DNA of 64,000 nt from G963675935 sp963803125 (GTDB lineage Bacteria; Planctomycetota; Planctomycetia; Pirellulales; Thermoguttaceae). A program made the position numbers and the translations under genes. The notes beneath the pieces are model-generated. The model searched no databases. It was not told the origin of the DNA and worked only from the letters and a program-made list of their open reading frames with translations. Location: positions 2,108,001-2,172,000 of the forward strand of contig CAWDLR010000003.1 of NCBI GenBank assembly GCA_963803125.1. The letters run 5' to 3'. This document shows, one piece after another, positions 45,901-55,247 of this stretch; position 1 is the stretch's first letter; each line of letters starts with the position of its first letter.

Positions 45901-46107
45901 TTCATGTGCCTGAAGCTTAAAGGCATCGACGCCGAGACCTACCGCAAGCATCTGCTGGAGAAGCACAGTGTGGGCGTGATTGCCGATGGCGACCGTGACA
46001 TCCGCATCGCCTTTTCGTCGGTGGATGAGGGCCAGTTGGAGGATCTCTACGCCACGTTGGCCGCCGCCGCCCGTGAATTGCTCGCCGCCCGTGCCGCGTC
46101 GAAATAG
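42922..46107 (+). CDS. GTP-dependent PEP carboxykinase fused to a class I/II aminotransferase
   Basis: A 1061-aa two-enzyme chain from GTG 42922. Residues 1-595 are a full PEP carboxykinase (GTP), interconverting oxaloacetate and phosphoenolpyruvate: TEHLTYICSKSREDAGPTNNW, GRTMYVIPFSMGP, kinase-1 AFPSACGKTN with reactive Cys near residue 248, TVGDDIAWM, EGVAPGTN-type loop (FFGVAPGTNSRSN) and GATMASERTAA. Residues about 620-1055 are a PLP aminotransferase: SSIMQYFNDLSPAEALPY, NFPNNPTGY, DDAYFGLFYG and the PLP-Lys in VDGPTKEQFVWGF. The joint (597-613, GDCPDFRGEVRENGTVP) is a palindromic element. Either part is normal length, so both may be active; coupling PEPCK with a transaminase would link oxaloacetate and amino-acid pools. 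Confidence 0.92.
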   Translation: MKHRKLQEWVEQMARMCGPDHIVWIDGSDEERQRLTQEAVASGELVLLDQQRYPGCVYHRTASNDVARTEHLTYICSKSREDAGPTNNWMSPEEGYRCAGEIFAGSMKGRTMYVIPFSMGPLGSPFSKIGVELTDSIYVVLNMRIMTRIGTVVLERLGSDGEFTRCLHGKADLDVDRRLILHFPEDNTIWSVGSGYGGNVLLGKKCLALRIASHLGRREGWMAEHMLIMGMEGPDGRVEYVAAAFPSACGKTNLAMMIPPEGLRAKGYRVWTVGDDIAWMRIEEDGRLWAINPETGFFGVAPGTNSRSNLNMMRTIDRNTIYTNVLLDKHGGVWWEGGEGQPPAEGWDWRGRPWRPGMKDEQGKPIVAAHPNSRFTAPVEQCPSYLFRAEQPHSVPISAILFGGRRTHLTPLVYEAFDWEHGVFIGATMASERTAAQVGAVGEVRRDPMAMLPFCGYHMGDYFEHWLTMGRRMARPPKIFHVNWFRADENGRFLWPGYGENLRVIEWILDRCRGQADAVRTPIGYVPTPESLDLGGLDISQQSLAKLLAVDRADWYQETEQVATFFETFGQRLPPVLRRQLDELRRQLRSPAATAQGDCPDFRGEVRENGTVPLVASAEEVRPLAAELNRVIERENPHVFAMFSELGKRIYFPKGILAQSAEAKEKANRYDATIGIARENGKPMFLSSIMQYFNDLSPAEALPYAPATGRGDLRKRWREELLRKNPSLAGKSFSTPIVTSGVTHALSLVADLFVDKGDVLLLPDKYWENYELLFAVRHQAEIGLYPFFDAAGGFNVAALRQALAARPVGGKTLLVLNFPNNPTGYSATDSELDQIAAVLTEAAAAGRNLVVATDDAYFGLFYGDEVAQESLFARLAGAHERLLAVKVDGPTKEQFVWGFRMGMLTFSAPALHSSESLYQALEKKTAGAIRSAISNCSHPAQSVLAKALANPALPGEQQQKRGVLERRAEKVHAILASPEFADLWDAYPFNAGYFMCLKLKGIDAETYRKHLLEKHSVGVIADGDRDIRIAFSSVDEGQLEDLYATLAAAARELLAARAASK
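44710..44760. repeat. GGGGACTGTCCC palindromic element, copy 3 (51 bp)
   Basis: GGGGACTGTCCCGATTTTCGC, GGCGAAGTCC loop, GCGAAAATGGGACTGTCCCC: perfect outer arms. It encodes the linker of the PEPCK-aminotransferase protein and has no stop in that frame. Confidence 0.97.
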
Positions 46108-46373
46108 TTGCCCGCCATCGTCGTTTAGCCGCGCCCCGGAGGGAAGCGGCGTGGCTTGTGCTACAACGATGCCACCCGGCAAACTGCGGTCACTGGGAAA
46201 TCTGCGTTGACTACTCGTTGCTTGTGACATCGCTCGTCATCGGCAGACAAAGTGAGAATGCGCGCTTTCGGCGAACTTTCGGCTTTCGGTTGAAGATTCT
46301 GCCCACGGCGTTCGATCTATGTATCGCGTTTGTGATTGCGCCCCTGGTTTTGTCCGTCGCGGGGTAGGAGACC

Positions 46374-46724
46374 ATGAGCCCGTTGAATCTGTCCAGTTCG
46401 TGGTGTGCGATGCTGCTTCCTTGGCTGCGGACCCGTTTGGTAGAGCAAGCGGGCGGCGAAGTCGCCCGGGAATGCCGGGCGGAGTTGTGGCTGCGTGTCC
46501 GCCGACAAGTTGCCGGTATGAGCGTCCCAGAAATCAGGGGGTACGTCAGGGCTCACGCGGCGGGAATCGCGGTGCCCCAGGTCGAGGCGGTCCTTCGCCG
46601 TCGTTCGCTGAAGTCCTCGTTGGGGACTCGCGTGCTGGCGGCGGGAATCGATCAATTGGTCAGCATGACCGTCCGCGACGCGCTCATCGGCGAACCGGCC
46701 GAAGTCAGGCCGATGGCAGCGTGA
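46374..46724 (+). CDS. Hypothetical protein, 116 aa
   Basis: An Arg/Ala-rich helical protein (VARECRAELWLRVRRQVAGMSVPEIRGYVRAHAA) with no signal peptide or clear TM helix. A GTAGGAG lies 4 bases before the ATG, which supports translation. No family is recognised. It is isolated between the fusion gene and phosphofructokinase. It might be a small regulatory or RNA-binding protein on composition alone. Confidence 0.5.
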   Translation: MSPLNLSSSWCAMLLPWLRTRLVEQAGGEVARECRAELWLRVRRQVAGMSVPEIRGYVRAHAAGIAVPQVEAVLRRRSLKSSLGTRVLAAGIDQLVSMTVRDALIGEPAEVRPMAA

Positions 46725-46959
46725 TCGAGCGCGGCCCTTCTCAATCTTGCGAAAGAGCCTTGGGGACGAGGGTTTGCCGCGTCAAGCAAGCGCACCCTCG
46801 CGCGATCCCCGCGTTTCGCCGCCCGCGGCTCTGGTTTTCACCCGGTTTCTCTAGGTGAAGGCGGTACCGCAGGCGTAGCGCCGCCGCGGCCGCAAGTTCT
46901 TGTCGGCCTTTGCCGTTGGCGATAGAATCAGGCCTCTCCCCCTGCTGCGGTAAAACACC

Positions 46960-48351
46960 ATGAAAGTCGCTCGAAATCTGGTCGTCGCCCAGAGCGGCGG
47001 GCCGACGCCGGTCATCAATAGCAGCCTGCGCGGGATCATCGAGGCGGCCGCCGCTTTCCCCGCGATCGGCTCTGTCTACGGCGCCCGCCACGGCATCGAA
47101 GGGGTGCTGAAGGAGGAACTGCTCGACCTTTCCGCCCAATCGCCCGAGGAAATCGCCCTGCTGCGCTACACGCCGGCGGCGGGCTCGATCGGCACCTGCC
47201 GCTACAAGTTGCGGCCGGCGCAGACGGAGGATTTCCAACGGGTGATCGAGGTCTTCCGTGCGCACGACGTCGGTTACTTGCTCTACATCGGCGGCAACGA
47301 CTCGATGGACACCGCCGACAAGATCGCCCGGCTGGCCCACGAGCGCGGAGTGGACCTGGTGGCGGTCGGCGTGCCGAAGACGATCGACAACGACGTGGGC
47401 GATAGCGAGTTCCGGCTGATCGACCACACGCCCGGTTACGGCTCGGTCGCCCGCTACTGGATGCATAAAGTCCAAGAGGCCAACGAGGAGAACGCCGGTT
47501 CCTCTCCGGCCGATCCGGTGCTGGTCATGCAGGCGATGGGCCGCAAGATCGGATTCATCCCCGCCGCCGCCCGTCTGGCCGATCCAGAGCGCGAGATGCC
47601 GCTGCTGATCTATCTGGCCGAAAGCCCTTGTAGTCTCCCGCAACTAGCCGATCAGGTCAGCGACCAGTTGCGCCGCTGCGGCCGTGCGATGGTCGTCATC
47701 AGCGAAGGTTTTGAGGTGGGCGACATCGGCGGCATGAAAGACGCCTTCGGGCACACTTCGTTCGGCGCGTCGAAATCGAGTGTCGCCCAAGTCGTGGTGA
47801 ACTATCTCAATCAGGTCGGCCTGCCCTGTAAAGGCGCCGCTCGCGGGAACGTGCCCGGCACCGATCAGCGGCACTCGATGGTCCATGCCTCGGCGGTCGA
47901 TCTGGACGAAGCCTATCGTGTCGGCCAAAAGGCCGTCGAGTTGGCCGCCGCTGGGCAGAGCGGCTTTATGGCGACGATTCTCAGGGACTGTCCCGATTTT
48001 CGCGCCAGCGAAAATGGGACTGTCCCTCCCTGCGGCGAGGGGGACAGGCACATTTTTCGACCCTCAGAGGGCCGAAAAATGAGCCAGTCCCCAGCCTCGA
48101 TTTATTCCGTTCGCTACGACAAGGTCCCGTTGGCCGAAGTGGCCAACAGCGAGCGGTCGTTTCCGAAACATTGGATCGCCGCGAGCGGCTGCGACGTGAC
48201 CGACGATTTCGTCCGCTACGCCAAGCCGCTTACCGGCAGCGAGATGATTACCCTGCCAACGATCGACGGCCGGCAGCGCATGACCCGCTTCCAGCCGGTT
48301 TATGCAGAGCAGAAACTAGCGAAGTACATTCCGCAAGCAGATCGAAAATGA
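46960..48351 (+). CDS. 6-phosphofructokinase, pyrophosphate-type
   Basis: It phosphorylates fructose 6-phosphate. QSGGPTPVINSSLRG opens the PFK fold. GGNDSMDT carries Asp at the position that distinguishes PPi users from ATP users, and PKTIDND has the Lys typical of PPi-PFK. MGRKIGFIPAAARLA and GGMKDAFGHTSFG follow. The enzyme would work reversibly in glycolysis or gluconeogenesis. Two palindromes lie in frame near residues 342-356 and 361-378 (DCPDFRASENGTVPP; a second reading RHIFRPSEGRKMSQSP), between AAGQSGFMATIL and IYSVRYDKVPL, so the native enzyme is about 425 aa. Confidence 0.92.
   Translation: MKVARNLVVAQSGGPTPVINSSLRGIIEAAAAFPAIGSVYGARHGIEGVLKEELLDLSAQSPEEIALLRYTPAAGSIGTCRYKLRPAQTEDFQRVIEVFRAHDVGYLLYIGGNDSMDTADKIARLAHERGVDLVAVGVPKTIDNDVGDSEFRLIDHTPGYGSVARYWMHKVQEANEENAGSSPADPVLVMQAMGRKIGFIPAAARLADPEREMPLLIYLAESPCSLPQLADQVSDQLRRCGRAMVVISEGFEVGDIGGMKDAFGHTSFGASKSSVAQVVVNYLNQVGLPCKGAARGNVPGTDQRHSMVHASAVDLDEAYRVGQKAVELAAAGQSGFMATILRDCPDFRASENGTVPPCGEGDRHIFRPSEGRKMSQSPASIYSVRYDKVPLAEVANSERSFPKHWIAASGCDVTDDFVRYAKPLTGSEMITLPTIDGRQRMTRFQPVYAEQKLAKYIPQADRK
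47983..48027. repeat. GGGGACTGTCCC palindromic element, copy 4 (45 bp)
   Basis: AGGGACTGTCCCGATTTTCGCGCCAGCGAAAATGGGACTGTCCCT, perfect arms, in frame inside phosphofructokinase. Confidence 0.95.
48040..48092. repeat. Variant palindrome, GGGGACAGGCACATTTTTCG arms
   Basis: Arms GGGGACAGGCACATTTTTCG and CGAAAAATGAGCCAGTCCCC with loop ACCCTCAGAGGGC. It follows copy 4 by 12 bases and is read in the same frame. The left boundary could be one base earlier. Confidence 0.85.
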
Positions 48352-48356
48352 CCTGC

Positions 48357-48429
48357 TGTAGGAGGCGACTCCTGTCGCCGACCGCACCTTGAAGACGCAA
48401 ACAACCGGCGACAGGAGTCGCCTCCTACA
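48357..48429. repeat. Palindrome TGTAGGAGGCGACTCCTGTCGCCG
   Basis: Nearly perfect arms (TGTAGGAGGCGACTCCTGTCGCCG and CGGCGACAGGAGTCGCCTCCTACA) around a CACCTTGAAGACGCAAAC loop, in the gap between phosphofructokinase and the HAD gene. It may serve as terminator. Confidence 0.95.
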
Positions 48430-48453
48430 AACGAGAATCTCAGGCCGAGCACA

Positions 48454-49323
48454 ATGATTGACTTCACACCCAAGCACGACTACCTGGTTGGCATCGATTC
48501 CGACGGCTGCGCGTTCGACACGATGGAGCTGAAACACAAGGAGTGCTTCATTCCGAACACGATCCACTACTGGGGCTTGCAGGGGGTGAGCAAGTACGCC
48601 CGGGAGGCGGCCGAGTTTGTGAATCTCTACTCGAAAAGCCGCGGAGTCAACCGCTTTCCTGCGTTGGTCGAGGCGCTAGAATGGACTAACCGCCGGCCCG
48701 AGGTCAAGGCCCGCGGCATTCATGTGAAAATCCCGCAATCGTTGTTGGATTGGATGCGGCGGGAAACGAAGCTTGGCAATCCGGCGTTGGAGAAGGAAGT
48801 GGAGCGCAGCGGCGACCCGCACTTGCGGCACACGCTTGACTGGTCGAAGGCCGTGAACGAGGCGATCGGGCGGATGGTCCGCGCCGTGCCGCCCTTCCCG
48901 TTGGTCCGCGAGTGTCTCGAACGCCTCAGCCCGCAGGCCGACATCCTAGTCGTCTCCGCCACGCCGCACGAGGCCCTGAAGCGCGAATGGGAGGAGCATG
49001 ATTTGGCCAAGTACACCGCGGCGATCTGCGGCCAGGAGATCGGCACGAAGAAGCAGTCGCTCGAAGCCGCCGCAAAATACCCGCCCAACCACACGCTCAT
49101 GATTGGCGACGCCCCCGGCGACCACAAAGCAGCCGTGGCCAATCACGCATTGTTTTTCCCGATCAATCCCGGCATGGAGGAGGTTAGTTGGCGGCGTTTT
49201 CACGAAGAGGGCATCGACCGTTTCCTCGCCGGCACCTTCGCCGGTAAGTATCAGGCCGAACTCTTGGCCGAGTTCGCCCGTTATTTGCCGGCCACGCCGC
49301 CGTGGCCGGTGGAAGAGGGATGA
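48454..49323 (+). CDS. HAD-superfamily hydrolase
   Basis: A 289-aa phosphatase-like protein. HAD motif I is GIDSDGCAFDT (nucleophile D15, acid/base D17), motif II VVSAT, the motif III Lys is in KKQSLE, and motif IV MIGDAPGD. A large helical cap lies between motif I and II (residues about 30-150). The substrate is unknown; its place just after phosphofructokinase suggests sugar phosphates. No signal peptide. Confidence 0.85.
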   Translation: MIDFTPKHDYLVGIDSDGCAFDTMELKHKECFIPNTIHYWGLQGVSKYAREAAEFVNLYSKSRGVNRFPALVEALEWTNRRPEVKARGIHVKIPQSLLDWMRRETKLGNPALEKEVERSGDPHLRHTLDWSKAVNEAIGRMVRAVPPFPLVRECLERLSPQADILVVSATPHEALKREWEEHDLAKYTAAICGQEIGTKKQSLEAAAKYPPNHTLMIGDAPGDHKAAVANHALFFPINPGMEEVSWRRFHEEGIDRFLAGTFAGKYQAELLAEFARYLPATPPWPVEEG

Positions 49324-49329
49324 GAGGAA

Positions 49330-49394
49330 GTAGGTTATGCTTTAGCATAACACCGGTTGGCCCGGCGATCCTGTTATGCTGAAGCATAACCTAC
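49330..49394. repeat. Palindrome GTAGGTTATGCTTTAGCATAAC
   Basis: Arms GTAGGTTATGCTTTAGCATAAC and GTTATGCTGAAGCATAACCTAC; the inner TTATGCT..AGCATAA pairs within each arm too. It is located between the HAD and dinD genes. Confidence 0.93.
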
Positions 49395-49451
49395 GCGCCG
49401 CGTCCACGCGGCGAATGATGTGTGAACAGACTTCACCTCGAAAGGATCACC

Positions 49452-50321
49452 ATGAAGAGAGAGCTGATCGTTCAGTTGCACACCAGCTTCGAGCAATTGG
49501 TGCATCGGGAAGAGGAGAGCGGCGTCGAATTTTGGCTGGCCAGGGACTTGCAGGAGGTGCTCGGATACCAGACTTGGCGTAGCTTTGAGCAAGTCGTGGC
49601 CAAAGCCATAACCGCTTGTCAGAACGCCGGTTACAATCCGAGCGACCATTTTGCCGAGATCGGCAAAATGGTCCCCCTTGGGTCGGGTGCGGAGCGAGAG
49701 GTGAGCGACTACATGCTTACTCGCTACGCCTGCTATCTAATTGCCCAAAACGGCGACCCAACAAAGGCTCCGATTGCGTTTGCCCAGACCTATTTCGCCG
49801 TCCAGACGCGAAAGCAAGAGTTAATCGAGCAACGTCTTGCCGAAGTTGAACGCCTCAGCGCCCGAAAGAAACTCACGGCGTCGGAAAAAGAGCTATCGGG
49901 CATCATTTTCGAGCGTGTCGGCGACGAAAAGAGCTTTGGACGCATTCGCAGCCGCGGCGACCAAGCCCTCTTCGGTGGGCAAACGACGCAGCAGATGAAA
50001 GAGCGGTTGGATGTGCCTGACAGCCGCCCGCTGGCCGACTTCCTGCCCACGATCACCATCAAGGCCAAGGATTTCGCCAACGAGATCACCAACTTCAACA
50101 TCAAACGGGATGATTTGCGCACCGAAGGCTCGATTACTGGCGAGCATGTCAGGAACAACGCCGGGGTGCGAACGCTGCTCAAGAAGCGCGGCATCGTCCC
50201 GGAGCAATTGCCGGCGGCCGAAGACGTCAAGAAGGTCGAGCGGCGTGTGGAGTCGGAGCAAAGGAAGTTGCCAAAGACGGTGAAGGCGTTGGAGTCGGAT
50301 AAACCAGATAGTACAAGATAG
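49452..50321 (+). CDS. dinD: DNA-damage-inducible protein D (DinD)-like
   Basis: The start ATG 49452 has AAGGA upstream. The 289-aa product follows E. coli DinD: EFWLARDLQEVLGYQTWRSFEQVVAKAITACQNAGYNPSDHFAEIGKMV, LTRYACYLIAQNGDPTKAPIAFAQTYFAVQTRKQEL, and GIVPEQLPAAEDVKKVER at the C-terminus. DinD inhibits RecA filament activity and is SOS-induced in E. coli. No LexA-like box is recognised here, so SOS control is not shown. The next gene encodes a GIY-YIG-like nuclease. Confidence 0.88.
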   Translation: MKRELIVQLHTSFEQLVHREEESGVEFWLARDLQEVLGYQTWRSFEQVVAKAITACQNAGYNPSDHFAEIGKMVPLGSGAEREVSDYMLTRYACYLIAQNGDPTKAPIAFAQTYFAVQTRKQELIEQRLAEVERLSARKKLTASEKELSGIIFERVGDEKSFGRIRSRGDQALFGGQTTQQMKERLDVPDSRPLADFLPTITIKAKDFANEITNFNIKRDDLRTEGSITGEHVRNNAGVRTLLKKRGIVPEQLPAAEDVKKVERRVESEQRKLPKTVKALESDKPDSTR

Positions 50322-50396
50322 CGGAGCACGGTGGGAGGCTATTGTTGCATAACCCACACAACGAAGAGCAAGGGGACGTGAAAGGACGGTTAGGAC

Positions 50397-51035
50397 ATGA
50401 TCGACATTACTGGAGAGATTGTCTACGTTCTTACAAATCCGGCGATGCCCGGATTGACAAAGATCGGTAAGACGACCCAGGAAGACATCAAGTCCCGCTT
50501 GAGCCAGCTCTACACAACCGGCGTGCCCGTACCCTTCGAGTGCATATATGCCTGTCAAGTGAACGACTGTGGAGCGGTCGAGTCCGCCTTGCACCTGGCT
50601 TTCGGGAATACCAGGGTGAACCCCAAGAGGGAATTCTTCAAGATTGAACCCGAGCGCGTGGTCGCAATTCTCAAGTTGCTCGCCGTACAGGATGTGACGC
50701 CGAATGTCGAGAAGGAGATCGCTGATAGCCTTGATGATACCGACAGAGAGTCCCGAGATGATCTCAAGAGGAGTAGGCGCCCGAAGATGAACTTCAAGGA
50801 GATGAATATCCCCGTAGGTGCGATGCTCAGGTATTCCGATGACGATCAGATACAAGTCAAGGTAGTGGACGATAGGCACGTTGAGTACGAGGGTGTTCCG
50901 TGTTCACTCACGAAGGCCCACAGAGAGATCACGGGATTGGACTACAATGTCCAACCCGCTCCATATTGGACCTACAACGGCAAGAGCCTGAAAGAGATTT
51001 ACGACGATACATACACACTCGATGATAATACCTAG
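50397..51035 (+). CDS. T5orf172/GIY-YIG nuclease with RAMA-like C-terminal domain
   Basis: A 212-aa protein. Residues 5-95 have the T5orf172 subfamily of GIY-YIG (YVLTNPAMPGLTKIGKT, RLSQLYTTGVPVPFECIYAC, LHLAFGNTRVNPKREFFKI). The C-terminal part (about 130-205: SLTKAHREITGLDYNVQPAPYWTYNGKSLKEIYDD) resembles the RAMA domain predicted to read modified DNA. A central Glu/Asp-rich linker joins them. A modified-DNA nuclease or repair role is inferred. It starts 75 bases after dinD. AT content is higher than in flanking genes, which may hint at transfer. Confidence 0.75.
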   Translation: MIDITGEIVYVLTNPAMPGLTKIGKTTQEDIKSRLSQLYTTGVPVPFECIYACQVNDCGAVESALHLAFGNTRVNPKREFFKIEPERVVAILKLLAVQDVTPNVEKEIADSLDDTDRESRDDLKRSRRPKMNFKEMNIPVGAMLRYSDDDQIQVKVVDDRHVEYEGVPCSLTKAHREITGLDYNVQPAPYWTYNGKSLKEIYDDTYTLDDNT

Positions 51036-51119
51036 ACCAACACAAGAATACCGTCTCGAAAGGCATAACGCGCGGCTTCGTTGCTCGCTCGCGTCGAAGT
51101 CCTTAAATGTGAGGAAACC

Positions 51120-52562
51120 ATGACCCCCAATTGCGACATCGGACTTATCGGCCTGGCCGTGATGGGCGAAAACTTGGCTCTGAATATCGAGAGCCGGGGA
51201 TTTCGCATCGCTGTCTACAACCGCACCGTCAGCAAGGTTGACGAACTGCTGGCGGGCCGGGCCAAGGGCAAGAACTTTGTGGGCTGCCACTCGCTGGAAG
51301 AACTGGTCGGCAGCCTGGCGTCGCCGCGGAAGGTGATGCTGATGGTCAAGGCCGGGCCGGCGGTCGATGAGTTCATCGAGAAACTCATCCCGCTGCTACA
51401 GCCCGGCGACGTGATTATCGACGGCGGCAATACGCTTTTCAGCGAGACCGAACGCCGCACGAAGTACGTCGAATCGAAAGGGCTGCTCTACGTCGGCACC
51501 GGAGTGTCCGGCGGCGAAGAGGGGGCGCTCAAAGGCCCGAGCATGATGCCCGGCGGAAGCAACGCCGCTTGGCCGCTGGTGAAGCCGATCTTTCAGGCGA
51601 TCGCCGCCAAGGTCGGCCCCAACGAGGACGTGCCCTGCTGCGAATGGGTCGGCCCGCGCGGGGCGGGCCATTATGTCAAAATGGTCCACAACGGCATCGA
51701 ATACGGCGACATGCAGCTTATCTGTGAGGCCTATTGGATGCTCAAGCAGGCCGCCGGGCTGACGAACGACGAACTGTACGACGTCTTTCAGCAGTGGTAC
51801 GAGGGCGAGCTGAACAGCTACCTGATCGAAATCACCCGCGACATCTTCAGCGTCCGCGATCCGGAGACCGGCGGCTATCTGGTCGACATGATTCTCGACA
51901 CGGCCGGGGCGAAGGGCACCGGCAAGTGGATGAGCCAGTTGGCGCTCGATCTGGGCGTGCCGAGCACGTTGGTGACCGAGGCGGTCTACGCCCGCTCGCT
52001 CTCGGCGATGAAGGACGCCCGCGTGCGTGCGAGCAAGCTGCTCAAGGGCCCGACGGGCAAGTTCCGCGGCGATCGGGCGAAGTTCATCGAGCAGATCCGC
52101 CAGGCGCTGTACGCCTCGAAGATTTGCAGCTACGCCCAGGGCTACGTGCAGATGCAGGCGGCGGCCAAGGAATACGACTGGCCGTTGAACTTCGGCCAGA
52201 TCGCGCTCTTGTGGCGCGGCGGCTGCATTATCCGCGCGGTCTTCCTCGAACGCATCAAGGAGGCGTTCGACGCCAAGACGCCGCCGGAGAATTTGCTTCT
52301 GGCCCCGTATTTCAAGACCGCGGTACGAAAGTCGCAAACCGCCTGGCGGAGCGTGGTGACCACGGCCGTTCGCCTCGGCATTCCCACGCCGGCGTTCTCC
52401 GCTGCGTTGGCCTACTACGACGGCTATCGTTCCGAGCGATTGCCGGCCAATCTGTTGCAGGCCCAGCGAGATTACTTCGGGGCACATACGTATAACCGCA
52501 TTGATAAAGAGGGCATTTTCCATAGCGATTGGCTGCGAATGCGAAAGGAGCCCGGGAAATAG
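51120..52562 (+). CDS. gnd: 6-phosphogluconate dehydrogenase (decarboxylating)
   Basis: A 480-aa NADP enzyme of the oxidative pentose phosphate pathway that turns 6-phosphogluconate into ribulose 5-phosphate and CO2. Signatures: GLAVMGENLALNIESRG, VYNRT, IDGGNTLFSET, GTGVSGGEEGALKGPSMMPGG, the active-site HYVKMVHNGIEYGDMQLICEAYW, and KGTGKWMSQLALDLGVP. Complete length. It is on the same strand as zwf (53617), two genes downstream, with an SDR gene between. Confidence 0.97.
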   Translation: MTPNCDIGLIGLAVMGENLALNIESRGFRIAVYNRTVSKVDELLAGRAKGKNFVGCHSLEELVGSLASPRKVMLMVKAGPAVDEFIEKLIPLLQPGDVIIDGGNTLFSETERRTKYVESKGLLYVGTGVSGGEEGALKGPSMMPGGSNAAWPLVKPIFQAIAAKVGPNEDVPCCEWVGPRGAGHYVKMVHNGIEYGDMQLICEAYWMLKQAAGLTNDELYDVFQQWYEGELNSYLIEITRDIFSVRDPETGGYLVDMILDTAGAKGTGKWMSQLALDLGVPSTLVTEAVYARSLSAMKDARVRASKLLKGPTGKFRGDRAKFIEQIRQALYASKICSYAQGYVQMQAAAKEYDWPLNFGQIALLWRGGCIIRAVFLERIKEAFDAKTPPENLLLAPYFKTAVRKSQTAWRSVVTTAVRLGIPTPAFSAALAYYDGYRSERLPANLLQAQRDYFGAHTYNRIDKEGIFHSDWLRMRKEPGK

Positions 52563-52578
52563 GGACGCATTGAAACAC

Positions 52579-52759
52579 ACCACGGAGACACGGAGGACAC
52601 GGACACTGAAACGAAAGAGCCACAGATGAACACGGATGAACACAGATGTAGTTGCAACAACATCTACCACAACCTGAATTATCTGTGCTCATCCATGTTC
52701 ATCTGTGGCTCTTTCTAATTTCTGCTTGTTTCCTCCATGCCCTCCGTGTCTCCGTGGTT
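52579..52759. repeat. Nested large inverted repeat (CCACGGAGACACGGAGG / AGCCACAGATGAACA)
   Basis: The outer pair is ACCACGGAGACACGGAGG against CCTCCGTGTCTCCGTGGT. The inner pair is GAGCCACAGATGAACACGGATGA..CACAGAT against ATCTGTG..TCATCCATGTTCATCTGTGGCTC. The middle is GTAGTTGCAACAACATCTACC. A weaker relative with the outer pair is at 40090-40278. Confidence 0.9.
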
Positions 52760-52797
52760 GAATTCCTCGCGTCTCCAACTTTAGTGGAGGCAACGCT

Positions 52798-53580
52798 TTG
52801 TCCACGAATTACCTTGAGACCCTGTTTGGCCTCACCGGCCAAACCGCTGTTGTAATTGGCGGGGCGGGCGTGCTTGGCGGGGCGATGTGTGCGGGATTGG
52901 TGCAGGCGGGGGCGCATGTGATCGTCGCCGATCTGACGGAAGAGGGCTGCAAAACACGGGTGCAATCGCTTGGGCAGATCGGCGGGCGGGCCGGCTATTG
53001 CGTCGTCGATGTCACCTCGCGCGAGTCACTCGAAAACCTGCTGGCCGAGACGCTGCGGCAGACCGGCCGGGCGGATATTCTCGTCAACGCGGCGGGAATC
53101 AACGCCGGCAGCGCGTTCCTCGATGCCACCGAGGCCGATTGGGACCGCATTCTCGCCGTCAACCTGAAGGCGGTCTTCCAATCCTGCCAGGTCTTCGCCC
53201 GGCAGATGGTCGCGGCCGGCGGCGGGTCGATCGTCAACATCGGCAGCGTGAATTCGCACTTGCCGCTCTCGCGGGTGTTCGCTTACGCCGCGTCGAAGGC
53301 CGGCGTGCTGAACCTGACTCGCAATATCGCCCACGAGTTCGGCCCCAAGGGCGTGCGGGCCAACGTGATCTGTCCGGGCTTCTTTCCCGCCGAGCAAAAC
53401 CGCAAGCTTTTGGACCCCGAGCGGATCGACAACATCATGCGGCACACGCCGATGAAGCGCTTCGGCGAGCCGGACGAACTGATCGGGGCGCTGCTGCTCC
53501 TGGTTTCACCGAGGGCCGGCAGTTTTATCACCGGGGCGGCGATCAACGTAGATGGGGGATTTACGGCGGCGTGGTTCTGA
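52798..53580 (+). CDS. Short-chain dehydrogenase/reductase
   Basis: A 260-aa SDR starting at TTG 52798, with GGAGG upstream. The cofactor-binding Gly motif is GGAGVLGG, NAAGIN is the second motif, and the catalytic Ser (GSVNSH), Tyr and Lys (YAASK) are all present. The C-terminal INVDGGFTAAWF is typical of the classical group. It lies between gnd and zwf, so it may act on a sugar acid such as gluconate, but the substrate cannot be read from sequence. Confidence 0.88.
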   Translation: MSTNYLETLFGLTGQTAVVIGGAGVLGGAMCAGLVQAGAHVIVADLTEEGCKTRVQSLGQIGGRAGYCVVDVTSRESLENLLAETLRQTGRADILVNAAGINAGSAFLDATEADWDRILAVNLKAVFQSCQVFARQMVAAGGGSIVNIGSVNSHLPLSRVFAYAASKAGVLNLTRNIAHEFGPKGVRANVICPGFFPAEQNRKLLDPERIDNIMRHTPMKRFGEPDELIGALLLLVSPRAGSFITGAAINVDGGFTAAWF

Positions 53581-53616
53581 GTTGCCTGGGTGCTATAATT
53601 CTGCGGAGGAACCTGC

Positions 53617-55079
<1,463 letters not shown>

Positions 55080-55107
55080 GGCTGCTGCGCAGGGATCAAG
55101 GGGAAAT

Positions 55108-55194
55108 GTCGTTTAGCCGGCGGGCTTGCCCGCCGCGCCCCATGCAGAGTCCTGCGGCACTTCGCGCGGCGGGCAAGCCCGCCGGCTAAACGAC
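55108..55194. repeat. Palindrome GTCGTTTAGCCGGCGGGCTTGCCCGCCGCG
   Basis: Long arms GTCGTTTAGCCGGCGGGC.. and ..GCCCGCCGGCTAAACGAC are perfect complements over about 30 bases. It is located in the convergent gap between zwf and rlmN, a likely terminator position. Confidence 0.95.
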
Positions 55195-55247
55195 AAGGCT
55201 CTGACTCTTGCGCAGTAGGCTTCACACGGCGTGTGAAGAGTACGGCA

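Noticed and set aside
53594..53599. TATAAT before zwf as a promoter
   Set aside because: A perfect -10 but no -35 at 16-18 bases; not enough to call a promoter.
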